Of a stretch of DNA of 64,000 nt, positions 12,798 through 23,734 are shown piece by piece (the first letter of the stretch is position 1; every line of letters starts with the position of its first letter). The position numbers and the translations under genes are program-made. Source of the stretch: Heterocephalus glaber (lineage: Eukaryota; Chordata; Mammalia; Rodentia; Bathyergidae). A model generated the notes under the pieces. That model was not told the DNA's origin. It saw nothing but the letters and a program-made list of their open reading frames with translations, and ran no database searches. The stretch is from assembly GCF_000247695.1 (NCBI RefSeq), contig NW_004624866.1:3127889-3191888 (forward strand), in the 5' to 3' direction.

Positions 12798-15700
12798 GTA
12801 TTATCTCTTAACATATCCATACCCACACTTATTTATGGGAATGAATTAAAATAAAAATAAAGTGATATGCATGATTTCTGTTTCTTTTTCTCTCCTTTCT
12901 CAGAGTGTAAAGGAAGTGAAATCTTTTCCATGGTTCCAAAGACTCTAGAGAAATTTTTATGTAATCACTAATGCTGACAGTTCCCCATAAATCTCTGGGA
13001 AAAACACAGGAAAAAGCTCCAGAGTGGGTCCTTGGGGACATTGAACTTGGAGAGATGCCTGAGACTTCATGTGACTCAGAGGAGACACGTGTAGCTGATT
13101 TATCCACAGAATTCCTTTTTTCCTATGTGCTTTCTTATACACCGGCTTCAGAAGGTTCTTTTCTCAACCTTCCACAAACCATGCCAAATGTTCTGGAATC
13201 TGAAAAACTATACCTTCGAGACAGATGTCACCGAACTTCCAAAGGTTCCCCAGGAAAGAGGCGATCTGTTCATTTTCCTTGACCAGTGACAAACAAGGGG
13301 GCAGGCACTTTAGAGTTGTGCTAATGTACCTCATTCCTTATGAAAAACATCTGTTTTTAGGGCCCAAATTAAATTTTCTCTTTTATTAAACATTCAGAAT
13401 TAACTTAAAAGATTTTGTGAGATCTATTTAGCAACTTCTAAAATCATGTCTATGGAAAACATCTTATTTCTTTGTACCAAAATGGTCCCCAAAATGACTG
13501 CACAGGCACAGGTACAGCTCTTTACCTGCGTCAGCATTTTTTGCTCCAATTTCTAGATTCAGATAACTTGCTCCGTTTTCAAATTTGACAAGCTTCCTGT
13601 CTCTGTTTCACTGCTGCTTCCACATCTGTTTCTCACTTTGGTCGAGAAACAGATGTGGCCACTCAAAAAAAAAAAATGATCTGGTAAATTGGGTTCTGTT
13701 TTCATAGATATGGTAATCTTTGGGGTCTGTAAATTTTAATAAAAACCTTATGCAGTAATATTTTCATCCTAATCCTTACCCTTCAAACACTTTCCGGAAG
13801 TCTGTTTCTTGCAGGAAAGATATTATAAGAAAAACATTAGGATTCATTAGCATACCAGTCACTGTACTCCAGTGAGGAACTGAGTCTTGAGTATTAAGAG
13901 CAGAAGTAGGTCAGGGCAGGAGAGCTGGCTGGGCTTGAGAGTGCAGTGGGATGGGAAAGGAGGCTATGGGAACTGCCCAGCTGTGAGTGCCCCAGAGGAG
14001 GGACATTTGGTTAGGCCAAACATGGGCATGTAGATTGCAAATACTGCTGTGGGAGTAGATAGGGAATGATCAAGACCCATGTGTGGAAGGCCCTCCTGTC
14101 TGCATAACCTCCTTTCAAGATGATTTTGGCTACTGGGCTATGGTTCAGGGTTCAATACCCTGAGTGACAGAGTCAGGCAAGAGTAAGGAAAATCCTGAAG
14201 CCTTGAAGCTCTCAGGGTTGCAAAGCAGACTATTAGATCAGATGCTGTGAACCCAACACACAGAAACATGTTTTTAAAACCTGTTGCATATATTAGGGAA
14301 AACAGATAAAAGGACAGCAGAAAGCACCAAAATGAGGATGTATTCTAAGTAGCCAGGATGTTAATGTGGTTTAATCAATCCGTAGAGACAAATTCAAACA
14401 GAAGGCTCAATTTTCTTTCCTGAAATAAACGTATCATGGTGGAAAAGTATACATGTTTGAAGAGCTCAGTACTGCTTTCCTGCTCCTCTGAGCCTTCCAA
14501 TGATACTGGCTTTGGCTCAGAGCTCCTCCACCCTGTTGAGAAGGCAACTTGCCAGTAAAGAATTTAGGATGGAGCTTGGGGCAAGGACAAGGCATATTCA
14601 AGAGGAAGAGGGTTCTCTATTTTCTGAGTCCACAGCCCAAACAGTATTCCTGCTGCTCTATATTGTAAAATAACTTACTGCTTCCCTCCTACCCGCTCCG
14701 CCAGTCCAGCCACTTTTCACACCTGGGATCTCAAATCAACCAAGGAAGTGTGAAAATGGAGCTGAAGAAATGCTGAACTGCTTTCCAGTAGAGACAAGGA
14801 AATGGAAGCTGTAGCTCACAATTAGAGCAAATTCAGCTTTTCGGAGGGGCAAAGATTTGCTTTGTTGAAGAAAAGCTTTGGGGAGTTTGTGAAGAGCTGT
14901 GTTGTACAAGCCCAGCTCTGGTGCACTGGAGTGAGCGCCTGCACTGTTCTCAGCTTCTATGTCACTTCCACATGTTTACAACTATTATGCTTCCATGCTG
15001 AGGTCATGTGATGCGTGTTAACACCTACACTGGGTAGATGACCCCAGAACAGCTGCCCAGCGTGTGTTTCCAATGGTATGGGATGTGTTCTAGCCAAAGC
15101 ATGTCCACAGGAGTCTAGTAAAACACTTCATCTTGTCTTTCCCTTTAGTTCCTCTAGCTGTACACATGCAGTAGTTGAGAGGCCAGTGTATGAAACAGGA
15201 GGGGTTAAATGAAATCTGCCCCTGAACCTGATGGACCAGGTTCTGATGTGGGGGTGATGCAATCTTCGGATGAGGCAATGAGTGAACTGTCAATTGAATT
15301 GAACTGTGTGAGTATGAAAGAATGGCATCAATAGTCCAATCTTTTAAAATATTTTTGATCTGCAATTACCATTAAAGGTTCCTTACCTCTTTTCCTCCCC
15401 TCTGTCCTCACTCCTCCTTTTCTTCCTTCTTACCCTCTCTTTGTGCCTCTCTCTCTTTTTCTCTTGAAGTACTGCTAGTGACCTCTGCTGCCTAGACCCC
15501 TTTTCATTTCCCCACTCTAGGAGTGTGTCAGAAACACTCAAATGTTATTTAGCATCTGCTTCTGCAGGGGGATACAGTGGTTTAATCATTAATCTAATTC
15601 TCCAAAGAGTGGGTACCTGATTGATTTGGAGCTTGTAAGTCCCACCATGGAGCCGATCAAGCTCTCAGTTAATATTTGAAAAGTTTATTTGGAAAATAAA

Positions 15701-16879
15701 ACATCTCCCTTTGAAAGTTGATTTTGAAATAGTGTTGAGACAACCAATAATTATTGTGCAGTCACTAGATACAAGGTCTTGTTTGTACATGATGCCAGAC
15801 TTTCCCTGCTATTTTGGATCATCTCTCCCAAGATTTTGTTAGTCCATTGCCCAGACGACCTGGGAAAATGTTATGGTTGTTACCTCAGCCACAGGCAGTG
15901 TGATTGTATCATCTACAGTGGCCTTCTGAGGAGCTAGTGCACTTTCAAAGATGGTCCTAATGGTCTAATCACAGCTCTTTCCTCCTTAGTCCCACCCACA
16001 ATTGTTACTTACCTCGTTATATGCTGGGTTCTATTCAGCAGTAACTTGAAACAAGGTATTTAAAACTCAATTATTGTATGCTTACTCTCAAAAAGGAACT
16101 GAACTGATTTTTGCCTTGTTAATGAACAGGCATTTGTGAACCATACCTGTTTCCCTTAGGGAAGGGCAGCAGGTTTCTACTGAAATGGTTTACAATGAGA
16201 CAAGAAAACTGCATACGTAATTTTCAATGCATTTAAGGAATTTTATTTATATGATGAAACAATCACATATTTGATGGCATAGGTGAGTGAATTCTCTTTT
16301 TAAAGGGTTTAAAAAGATTCTTCAAGAGACACTGAGTGTAGAAATTTTTCTTATTTGAATATAAGATAAAAAGTCACTTTCTCCATCTCTATTTATATTT
16401 GTTTTTATCACATTTAGGCAATATTTTTTTCATTTTATGCTTTGTTAGGAACATGATCCAAATAATATTGTTTTTACTGAGACATCAAATCTGCTCACGA
16501 ATGGTTCTTTTCACCATTTGTGAAAATAATAATCTTTTCAGATTATGTCCAAAGAACCATGAGTGGTTTTTTTGCATTATGTCCAAGAGTTCATTATATA
16601 TACTGTCTCAGTCTATATGAAAGAAGTAATCACAAAATATTATGAGTGTTTAAATTTAAAAATTACCATAGATGATTGAAAAATACAGTAAATGTTTAAT
16701 TCTTTTTAAATTACTGTGAAAGACACATTGCCATTACTCTCTCTCAAAATATCCCCCCCTCACTTTGAACACAGGTATCCTCTTGTTCTTGCTACTTTCT
16801 GAAACAGTAATGGAAGTCTTCTTTCCTGATTGTCTTTATAATATGGAATTAAAAATAATCTGAATGTGGTTGCCCAGTG
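12798..16879. other. Mostly unique DNA, no gene supported
   Basis: No recognised repeat occurs over most of this stretch. A 103-codon frame at 12971-13282 (plus strand) has no recognisable domain and is overlapped by antisense frames of similar length, so I do not call it a gene. A perfect hairpin lies at 13620-13658, and a pyrimidine-rich tract lies near 15390-15470. Confidence 0.5.
13620..13658. repeat. Perfect 15-bp inverted repeat (hairpin)
   Basis: The arm CCACATCTGTTTCTC (13620-13634) is followed by the 9-base loop ACTTTGGTC and the exact reverse complement GAGAAACAGATGTGG (13644-13658). An A12 run follows at 13665-13676. It is too short for a typical pre-miRNA stem. It may be a template-switch product or a small fold-back insertion. 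Confidence 0.95.
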
Positions 16880-17135
16880 CCATCCGACAGAAACAAAACA
16901 ATTACAGTCTGTCCTCATCTCCCCTGTTCACCAGCTATGGCACCATGCAACCTCTGGCTCTTCCCCAAAGTCAAGATGACCCTAAAAGGTAGATGTTTTG
17001 AATCCATTCAGAACATGGAAGCAGCCACAACAGATCAATTAAAGCCATGAAAGAGGACTTCCAGAACTATTTCAGTGGGCAAGAACGATGGGATAAGAGT
17101 GTTCAAAGTGAGGGGCAGTATCCTGGGGGGAATTA
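16880..17135 (+). pseudogene. Mariner transposase C-terminal relic
   Basis: The frame beginning CCT at 16913 reads ...CSPAMAPCNLWLFPKVK and on to GRCFESIQNMEAATTDQLK, then stops at 17049. A second frame (from ATG at 17046) continues KEDFQNYFSGQERWDKSVQ and ends at TAA 17133-17135. Together these are the catalytic C-terminal end of a Tc1/mariner transposase, close to the Hsmar2-type mammalian mariners, split by a frameshift near 17045. In the family motif (Y)SPDLAPxD the third catalytic Asp falls where this copy has Asn (the N of PCNL), so it is dead on two counts. Terminal inverted repeats were not found. It is an inert fossil. Confidence 0.85.
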
Positions 17136-17199
17136 ATGACAATGTCTCTTTTACTGTAATAATTTTTTTTTAATTTAAACATTTGGCATATTTTTCAGT

Positions 17200-18500
17200 C
17201 ACACCTGGTACATTGGGAGAGAACATAATAGAGAAAAGGAAACTGGAAATGTTTCTTTATTACACTAACTTCTGAAGTGTTTTGTACTGCATTGTGGTTT
17301 GTCAATCTTTCTATTTATCAGTACAAGTTATTTTAACAGCTATAACTTTATAATATGCTTTAATTTCATAGAACTACTCTTCTTCACTATTTTTCCATGA
17401 TTTTTATGGTCATTCATGTAGTCGTTTTTGACCATATACTAACTTGAGATTTATTTTTTCTGGTATGCAAAAATATTTCTGGTTAGTGCTTACAATAACT
17501 ATTTTAATAAGCATATATTTTATTTTAGGGAAAATTAATGTGCTTATAATAGCGTAAAAAAGGATAAACCAGACAGATCATGCCATCCTGTTTAAACTTG
17601 ATGTCTAATTTCCTACTTACTGTTATTGTCTTTTTAAGATCATGCCCATTTCTTAAGCTTATTCTCATGTATTTATCATTTTTGATACTATTGTAATTTC
17701 TCACCATTAAATTTTTAAACTGTTGTTATGTAGAAAAGTATGTCTAAGTCTTCATCAAATTTGTAATAAGATAATGGGCTTACTATTTTATTACATGTCA
17801 TAGATTTCACTTGCTTCCTTTGACTTTCTAAAAATACCATTAAGTCACATACAGATAATAATAATTTTTCTGTCCCATTTTCTAATTGGTATTATAATAT
17901 TTACTCTTTTTTCTTTTTAGAATGAATTGACTAGTACTTCCAGAGCAAAGTTACATAAAAATGGTGATAATGAACTTTGATTTTTTTCACCTAGCATTTT
18001 GCCATTCAGTCTGGTATAGATTTAGACTTAGGAACTTCTAAGTAAAGTAACCAAATTTTCAATATTTTATTATGATTTTTACAAATCAATAGTGAGAATA
18101 AAAAAGATTTTCATATCTTTACAGGATCTATGGACGTGATATCCTTCTCTTCAATAGAGTAATATGGTAAAATATTTTACTAGATTTACTAACATTACAC
18201 TGCTCTTTCCAAGATTGAATGCTTTCACGTATATCATCTTCTTAGTGTACACTTTAATGGTTGACATTTTATCTAGAATTTCTTTGGTCAGAAATTTACA
18301 AATGAGTTCAGTTTACAAATCTGCCTTCCTGTGCTACTTTTTGTTTTTGTTCAATATTTCATTAGATTCCTAAAAATGTTCTATGTACTGTCTCTTACAT
18401 TCTCAGCATTTTAACGATCTCATCCTCAGAAGTGTAGTTGAATTGTCTTGTGAAACTTCTTGTGTTTTTATAAAAATTAATTTTATAGCATGTATTTTTA
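17200..18500 (-). mobile_element. Degenerate LINE-1, antisense
   Basis: The plus strand is T-rich and resembles antisense L1 ORF2: TATTTATCATTTTTGATACTATTGTAATTTC near 17665, CATACAGATAATAATAATTTTTCTGTCCC near 17850, and TCTGGTATAGATTTAGA near 18010. No frame is intact. The ends are estimates. Confidence 0.5.
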
Positions 18501-18864
18501 TGTTTGACTTAATGAACTAAATGAAAGAAGAGGCTGAACGTACCTCTTTATGTATGTTTGGTCCAGTTGTACTTGGACAAAAAACGTTGGGCAGCATGAT
18601 CTTACTGATGTTTAGATAACTGAAATATTTCAAAGTAATATGCAGCTCAGCTGACTCACTTTCTGCTGTTTCTGAGTTCATTCACATCACCGCATGGTCA
18701 ATGCAATTGTTTCAATTTTATCATTAGCAGGGTTGACAGTTTTAATTTAACTCTAGTATCATGGGATCAGTCATTTTAAAATGTTTCTGGGTAAACTGGC
18801 AAAAATGTGTACATATTATTCTCTTTGGGGCTTTACAAAATTAAATTTGTGTGTCAAAATAATT

Positions 18865-18965
18865 ATTACTTAGGGGCTGTGGGTGTAGTTTAGTGAAACA
18901 GTGTGTGCTTACAATATGTCTTGCCATGGGTTCATTCCCCAGCACCACAAAAATAAATTACTTAG
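18865..18965 (+). mobile_element. ID-like SINE (AGCACC subfamily) with 9-bp target duplication
   Basis: GGGGCTGTGGGTGTAGTTTAG through GGTTCATTCCCCAGCACCAC and a short A-rich tail. ATTACTTAG flanks it at 18865-18873 and 18957-18965. It belongs to the AGCACC-ending group (see also 39947), distinct from the GGTACC-ending copies that dominate this window. Confidence 0.85.
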
Positions 18966-19219
18966 TTCTAAAGATTGGCACTACTTGTAAAAATTATTAT
19001 AAAGTTTATGTCATAATACTAGTTGGTTATGTTAACATTGAAGATTGAGGTAGGAAGACAGTGAAGATAGAAAACCTTTTTAAAACTCAACTTCCCTTTC
19101 CTCTTATTAATCTACTCCTTGCTCACAAATAATATAAGCTAGCTCAAACTAAATTGTAGAATATTAGAGTTGAAAGGAAACCTACACCTGATTTCCCCTA
19201 GTAGTCTCATTTTACAGAT

Positions 19220-19515
19220 AAAGAAACTGAAGCTATTCCCTTCTTTCCTTTCCCCTACCCCTTCCACTTCCCCTTCCCCTTTGCCCCTTTTCAGAGGGAA
19301 TGGAATTAATATGAGAAAATGGAAAAATGGAAACAAAGTCTTTGTAAATAGGGTGGGATGGAGGGGTTGAAGGGAGGGCAGGGGAAGGCGGAAAAATAAA
19401 AAACCAGGAGAGATTATGTAAAGGTGCAAATTTCCAATGATGAATGTCATTATATTGTACACCTAAAATGTACCAATAAAATAATTTTTTTTTAAAAAAA
19501 AAGAAACTGAAGCTA
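19220..19515 (+). mobile_element. 5'-truncated LINE-1 3' end with perfect 16-bp target duplication
   Basis: AAAGAAACTGAAGCTA occurs at 19220-19235 and again at 19500-19515. Between them lie a pyrimidine-rich start, a G-rich tract (19351-19384), ATTGTACACCTAAAATGTACC, AATAAAA and a poly(A)-like end. This is the mark of target-primed reverse transcription. The target is an old MIR-like fragment (TCATTTTACAGATAAAGAAACTGA). Antisense relatives lie at about 21250-21630 and at 54410-54504. Confidence 0.9.
19351..19384 (+). other. G-quadruplex-type tract in an L1 3'UTR
   Basis: Six runs of three or four G's separated by loops of one to five bases fit the standard G4 pattern. The complementary C-rich version sits at 21376-21416 in the antisense L1 copy. 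G-rich tracts in L1 3'UTRs are a known feature of mammalian L1. Confidence 0.8.
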
Positions 19516-19654
19516 GGAGTTTGTTGTGCTGCTTGTAGGAGACTCACTCTGTATCTTCCCTGAGGAACAAGCATGTACTCTCAGAGTGGCACTTTGCAAA
19601 ACAGTCTGCCTCACAGGGCCATCCAGGATTTGGGGGGCTCTTTCTTAGACCATC

Positions 19655-19926
19655 TTGTGCTGCTATACCAGCATAATGGATTAGGTAAATAAAATTGAAC
19701 AGAAATTTATTTCTTGCTGTTCTGGAGGCTAAAAGTCCAATACAAAGGCACAAGCATCTGTTGAGGGACTTGTTGCTGTGGCCTTACAAGGCAGGAGGGG
19801 CAAGGGTAAAATGGAGACAAATGCTGGGTCCTCACGTGGCAGAAGAGCCAAAGAGATTCCATTCCTACAAATTCTTTTTATAACAGCACTAACTGATTCA
19901 TAAGAGCAGAGCCCTCATTCCCTGAA
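19655..19926 (-). mobile_element. Ancient MaLR-type LTR (MLT1/MST-like), antisense, truncated
   Basis: GTGCTGCTATACCAGCATAATGG, GAACAGAAATTTATTTCTTGC, TGTTCTGGAGGCTAAAAGTCC and CCTCACGTGGCAGAAG are antisense landmarks of the family also seen at 11485 and 59535. It stops abruptly where the MaLR internal region begins, so the later element interrupted or replaced its remaining part. Confidence 0.7.
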
Positions 19927-21229
19927 ACAGAATTTGGTACCAGAGAAGTAGAGTTGTTGCCATGACTGTACCTGACCTTGCAGTGTAGGAGCATTTGGAG
20001 CTGGCTTGTGGGAAAGGGAAGAGTTAAGAAAGGTTCAGAGGTGCTGGCTGAAAACGTAGAGCTGGAACACCTTAGACTGTACTTGATGGGAGATTGTGGT
20101 CAGAGGTCAGAGGACTAGAATGCTGACAGGAATTATGCCAGTAAAGTCTAGACACAAGAGGTTTCTGCTGAGAAGGACTCTTTGGCTTTAGACAATGAGT
20201 GTTATGGCTTGGCAGAAAGTTTGCATTTTACTCATATCCAGAGACATTTCCTGAGACTGAGATTAAGGGCAGCAGACTGATTGATCTTGCAGACGAAATT
20301 TCAGGACAGTCTAATGTTGGGGCAGTGGCATGAATACTGTTGGGGACTTTTAGGCAAATTTATATTGAGAGTCAAGAGCAAAGAGCCCAGCATAATGATT
20401 TAAAATGTTTTGAGTATGGCCAGAAAGGAAGCTCTAGTAAAGATGAGGCCTGCAAAGATAGAAAAGAGGAGAAATTGGTTGCTGAAAAGACTACAAAGAA
20501 AAATCCAAATATTTCAGGAGAAAACTACAGAAGAGATGGCCTGAGGACATCACAAGAATGAGCAAGTCTCCAGCCTTCACAGACTCAGAGTTGCAAATGT
20601 GAAAACCTTTGCTTTGAGAACAGTGTCCCAGAGCACCACGTTCCAGAATGGTGGCAGCCTAGGGAAGTTGTTCCTTGAGATTGGTTCACAGATACTCAAC
20701 CCCTACAGCCAAGAGAAAAGGAAGCCTGGCTACTGCTCCAGCTGGCAGCAGACCTTGGTATCATCCATATGGTGCTGGTTTTAGGTGCATGCAGAGTGCA
20801 GCTGTGGGATCAGGAAGGCTTCCACCCAAATTTCAAAACAAGGCCTGGGAGGCCAGCCAGTGTGCCCCTGAGAGGGCAGTGTGTGAGGCTGTGAATGTCA
20901 AGGTAGAAGGTACAGTGGAGACCCCAGAATTTCAAAGAAGCCAGGAAAGTGGATCATGTGTGGAAAGCTGCAAGAAAGCAGCAAAACTGGCCCAAGCAAG
21001 AAGCCACAACTACCAACAGTGCCATAGGGGCAGACATTCAAGCCCTTTGGGGTTCACAACCTGCCATAGATTGCCAGGGATGCTGAAAGTCAAACTATGG
21101 GATTTAATGTTTGCCCTGCTAGATTTTCGTCTTACTTTGTTCTCATCCATTTGAACCTTATTTTGTAACTTTTGGAATAGAAATGTCTATCTTGTACCTT
21201 TGAATCATGGAAGTTTTTAACTTCCTTTT

Positions 21230-21266
21230 CATTTGTACATGGGCTCACCCATTTGTACATGGGCTC
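21230..21266 (+). repeat. Tandem duplication of a 17-base sequence, 20-bp spacing
   Basis: CATTTGTACATGGGCTC appears at 21230-21246 and again at 21250-21266, directly before the poly(T) of the antisense L1 insertion. It may reflect a local slip or a rearranged target duplication. Confidence 0.9.
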
Positions 21267-21630
21267 GTATTTTTTTTCCCCCATTAAGTTTATTGGTACA
21301 TTGTAGGTATACAATACAATTACATTCATCCTTGGGATCTTGTACCTTCACATGAGTATCTTGGTTCTTATTTTTCCCCCTTCCCCTGCCCTCCCTTCAC
21401 CCCCTCCACCCTTCCCTATGTACAAAGACTTTACCATACTCTTAAGTGAAATAAATAGGACACACATATGTAAATATCAAATAGTTTCTCAGATGTGAAA
21501 AGCTAAAAGTGTGGATAAGGCTCAAATGGTATAATTGATAATGTGAAATAGGCAGAAAAGGTCTAAAGGAGTAGGGGAAGTGGGAAGGGAAGGGGAAAGG
21601 AAAGAGGGGAAAGGAAAAAATATTACAGTG
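21250..21630 (-). mobile_element. LINE-1 3' end inserted in MaLR internal region
   Basis: The plus strand reads poly(T), TTTATTGGTACATTGTAGG, TACAATACAATTACATTCAT, GGGATCTTGTACCTTCAC, then C-rich text. This is the reverse complement of the element at 19236-19499, with a longer 5' part that includes GA-rich sequence at 21565-21620. MaLR homology resumes near 21630. The exact target duplication is unresolved. Confidence 0.8.
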
Positions 21631-21781
21631 AAGAGTTTTGGCCTTAAATCTCCGAGGAGACTGGGGATTTGGACTTTTCAGCAATGCTGAAACTGTTAGG
21701 ACTTCGGGAGCTCTTGGAGACGGACTACATGCCTTTTACATAAAGGGATGTGCATGAATCTTTGGGGGTCTAGGGGTGGAA

Positions 21782-22198
21782 TGTTATGGCTTGAGTTTAG
21801 ATGTCCCCCCAAAGCCTCGTACAGTTACAAATGTGGCTTTTTCAGAGGTGGCTGAATCTAGAGTGTGTGATTGATTCATGGTGTAGTGCTAGGATTAAGA
21901 GTGCTAGGATTAAGGGTCGTGATTACTAAATAAGTCCATTGATTAGTTTGGCACTGCCTGAATCCCAGTAGCCTGGATACAATATAAGGGACAGAAAGAG
22001 GCTTGTCTTGTCTCTTATTTGCTTTGCTACCTTCCACCTGCTATGAACTGTTTCTCCTCTGCCATGCCTGTTTGCCATGCCAGCCTGCCTTGATTGTGGA
22101 CTGAAATCTCTACAAACTGTCAATTAAATAAACCTTTCCCCCTTTAATTTTGGGTGTAGGGCATTTGGTCCAGCAACAAGAGAAAAGTAACGAAGACA
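21782..22198 (+). mobile_element. MaLR-type 3' LTR
   Basis: TGTTATGGCTTGAGTTTAGA start, TATAAGGGACAG (possible TATA region) near 21984, TCAATTAAATAAACC polyadenylation region near 22120, and CGAAGACA end. It matches the LTR at 543 and follows the internal region directly, so internal plus 3' LTR are one element. Confidence 0.85.
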
Positions 22199-22605
22199 AA
22201 GACCAAGGTAAAACTAAATTCAAGCTTTGTCAATCAGAAGCATCCAAATAATTTTAATAGGGGCATTCCACTTTAACCAGTCAGATATATTTTCTTCATC
22301 TTGTTTCTGTGAACACATTAAAATAGTTTCCTCCACTCCTGGTTCTGCTGTTGTAGTCTTGAATCATTTGTGGTCTTGTGCTGCCCAACTCATGAATTTC
22401 AGTCTGCTCAAACTTTTAATGTCTATGCTTAACACACATGACCATGTAAAGACATGGCTAAAGATGCATCAGAGTCTTAGAAAGGAGGAGTACACATATG
22501 GACCAATTAGCCCTAGTATTTGTTAGCTTTATGGTGTACTCATTTCTTCTTCATGTATTTCTTTGAACATGAATTTGACTCTCTTTAACTCAGTATCTGA
22601 GAGAC

Positions 22606-22723
22606 AATATTAGTAATGACAGGGCCGAGGATTTAGCTCAGTGGTTTCGCCGCCTGCTGCGCAAGCACAAGGACCCGAGTTCGATCCCTCTGGTACCAAA
22701 AAAGAAAAAAAATATTAGTAATG
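22606..22723 (+). mobile_element. tRNA-derived SINE with 13-bp target duplication
   Basis: GGATTTAGCTCAGTGG (A box) and GAGTTCGATCCCTC (B box) are intact, followed by TGGTACC and an A-rich tail. AATATTAGTAATG occurs at 22606-22618 and 22711-22723. The clean boxes and the perfect duplication make this one of the younger SINEs here. Confidence 0.95.
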
Positions 22724-23467
22724 GCAATTGTAAGGTTCTTCCTACATCATCTCAGGACTTTTGTTACCATCTACAGAATTTTCCTAAGTATAATATAGAT
22801 TCATACTATTATTTCAGATGTTCTTTGATAATTTTCAGAAGTCCTAGTCTAAAGGTAGAACTTTCTTGATAGAAACTGTGAATATTTATTCCATTGGAGG
22901 TCACGATCTCCTTAGATTATTTTATTTAAAACTCTTCAATAAAATAGATGTAGTCCTTAGTTAGTGACATATTCACACACCCATTCATCAGCCTGATGTC
23001 TGATGATATCAGACATAAACAACACTAGAGCCTGTTAGTACTTCTTTTTATTCCACAATAACACCTGCAGTGAATTTAACTTCCACTGACATGCAGAACG
23101 ATCTATGAGTCATTTGACAGATGGAGGATATGCTCTTGGCTTCTTTGCAGAAGAGATGACTTTAATTCCTGGGGTAAGCTCATTTCCTCTTCTGTAGGAG
23201 AAAAGTGAGAGAACACAGGAGAAATAAATAATCCCCACTTATTTACTTTCAGTTCCAATGTACACACATACACACAAATGTACACACATGATAAAGAGAG
23301 AGGGTTGTTAACAGCAAGGCAATTTTCACCCATCGAAAGTAAATATTTCCCTTTTTCACAATTTCTATTTGGATCTCCAGAGAGCTATACCTTATATTTT
23401 TTTTTACAAAACTTTCTTGACAAAATTCAAGGAATCAAACTTGTATCTTGCTGCTCTGTTAAATTGT
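22724..23467. other. Unique DNA with a short palindrome
   Basis: No gene or repeat family is recognised. A 9-bp perfect inverted repeat, ATGTCTGAT / ATCAGACAT with a 3-base loop, sits at 22996-23016. Short CA-rich text lies near 23262. Confidence 0.5.
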
Positions 23468-23580
23468 TTATTGATTTTTCTTTTTTTTTTTTTCTTTTTG
23501 GTACCGGGGATTGAACTGGGGACCTTGCACTTGCACAGCAGGAGCCAGAAACACTGAGCTAAATCCCTGGCCCTTATTGA
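23468..23580 (-). mobile_element. tRNA-derived SINE, antisense, 7-bp flanking duplication
   Basis: A long T-rich tail, then GGTACCGGGGATTGAAC through CACTGAGCTAAATCCCTGG. TTATTGA flanks it at 23468-23474 and 23574-23580. Confidence 0.9.
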
Positions 23581-23734
23581 CTTTACATTAAATAAGAAAG
23601 CACTTATTAAGTGCCTCATGCTCTGTTAAAAGTGCTATACCAAACTCTACCTCTTGGTGAGTAGAAAAAGAATTTTTATTTCCTGACAGGATTGTAGGAA
23701 GAGATTTCTGCAGAACTTTCACAAGACAGTGTAA

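Larger units (their letters stand above)
19927..21781 (+). mobile_element. MaLR internal region, interrupted by an L1 insertion
   Basis: It starts with ATTTGGTACCAGAGAAG, like the primer-site-adjacent start of MaLR internals, and ends at the 3' LTR. Block by block it matches 62370-63816: TTGATGGGAGATT, GGCTTGGCAGAAA, a TACTGTTGG-containing block, and CCCTGAGAGGGCAGTGTGTGA. MaLR internals are largely non-coding. The 159-codon frame at 20675-21154 therefore has no expected product and shows no retroviral motif. The 5' LTR is missing. An antisense L1 end occupies about 21250-21630. Confidence 0.8.

Noticed and set aside
12971..13282. 103-codon plus-strand frame in unique DNA
   Set aside because: No domain, no splice or promoter context, and antisense frames of similar length overlap it. 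Chance openness is the simpler reading.
19139..19574. Frames of 107 and 113 codons on the minus strand
   Set aside because: They cross the young L1 3' end and its flanks. Low-complexity Pro/Ser/Arg/Gly text results from the C- and G-rich tracts.
20675..21154. Longest reading frame in the window (159 codons, plus strand)
   Set aside because: It lies wholly inside an MaLR internal region, which is non-coding, and shows no retroviral or cellular domain. The collinear copy at 62370-63816 does not keep the frame.
22622..22710. tRNA-like sequences with A and B boxes
   Set aside because: Although tRNA-like, these are dispersed SINE copies with poly(A) tails and target duplications, and cannot fold as working tRNAs.
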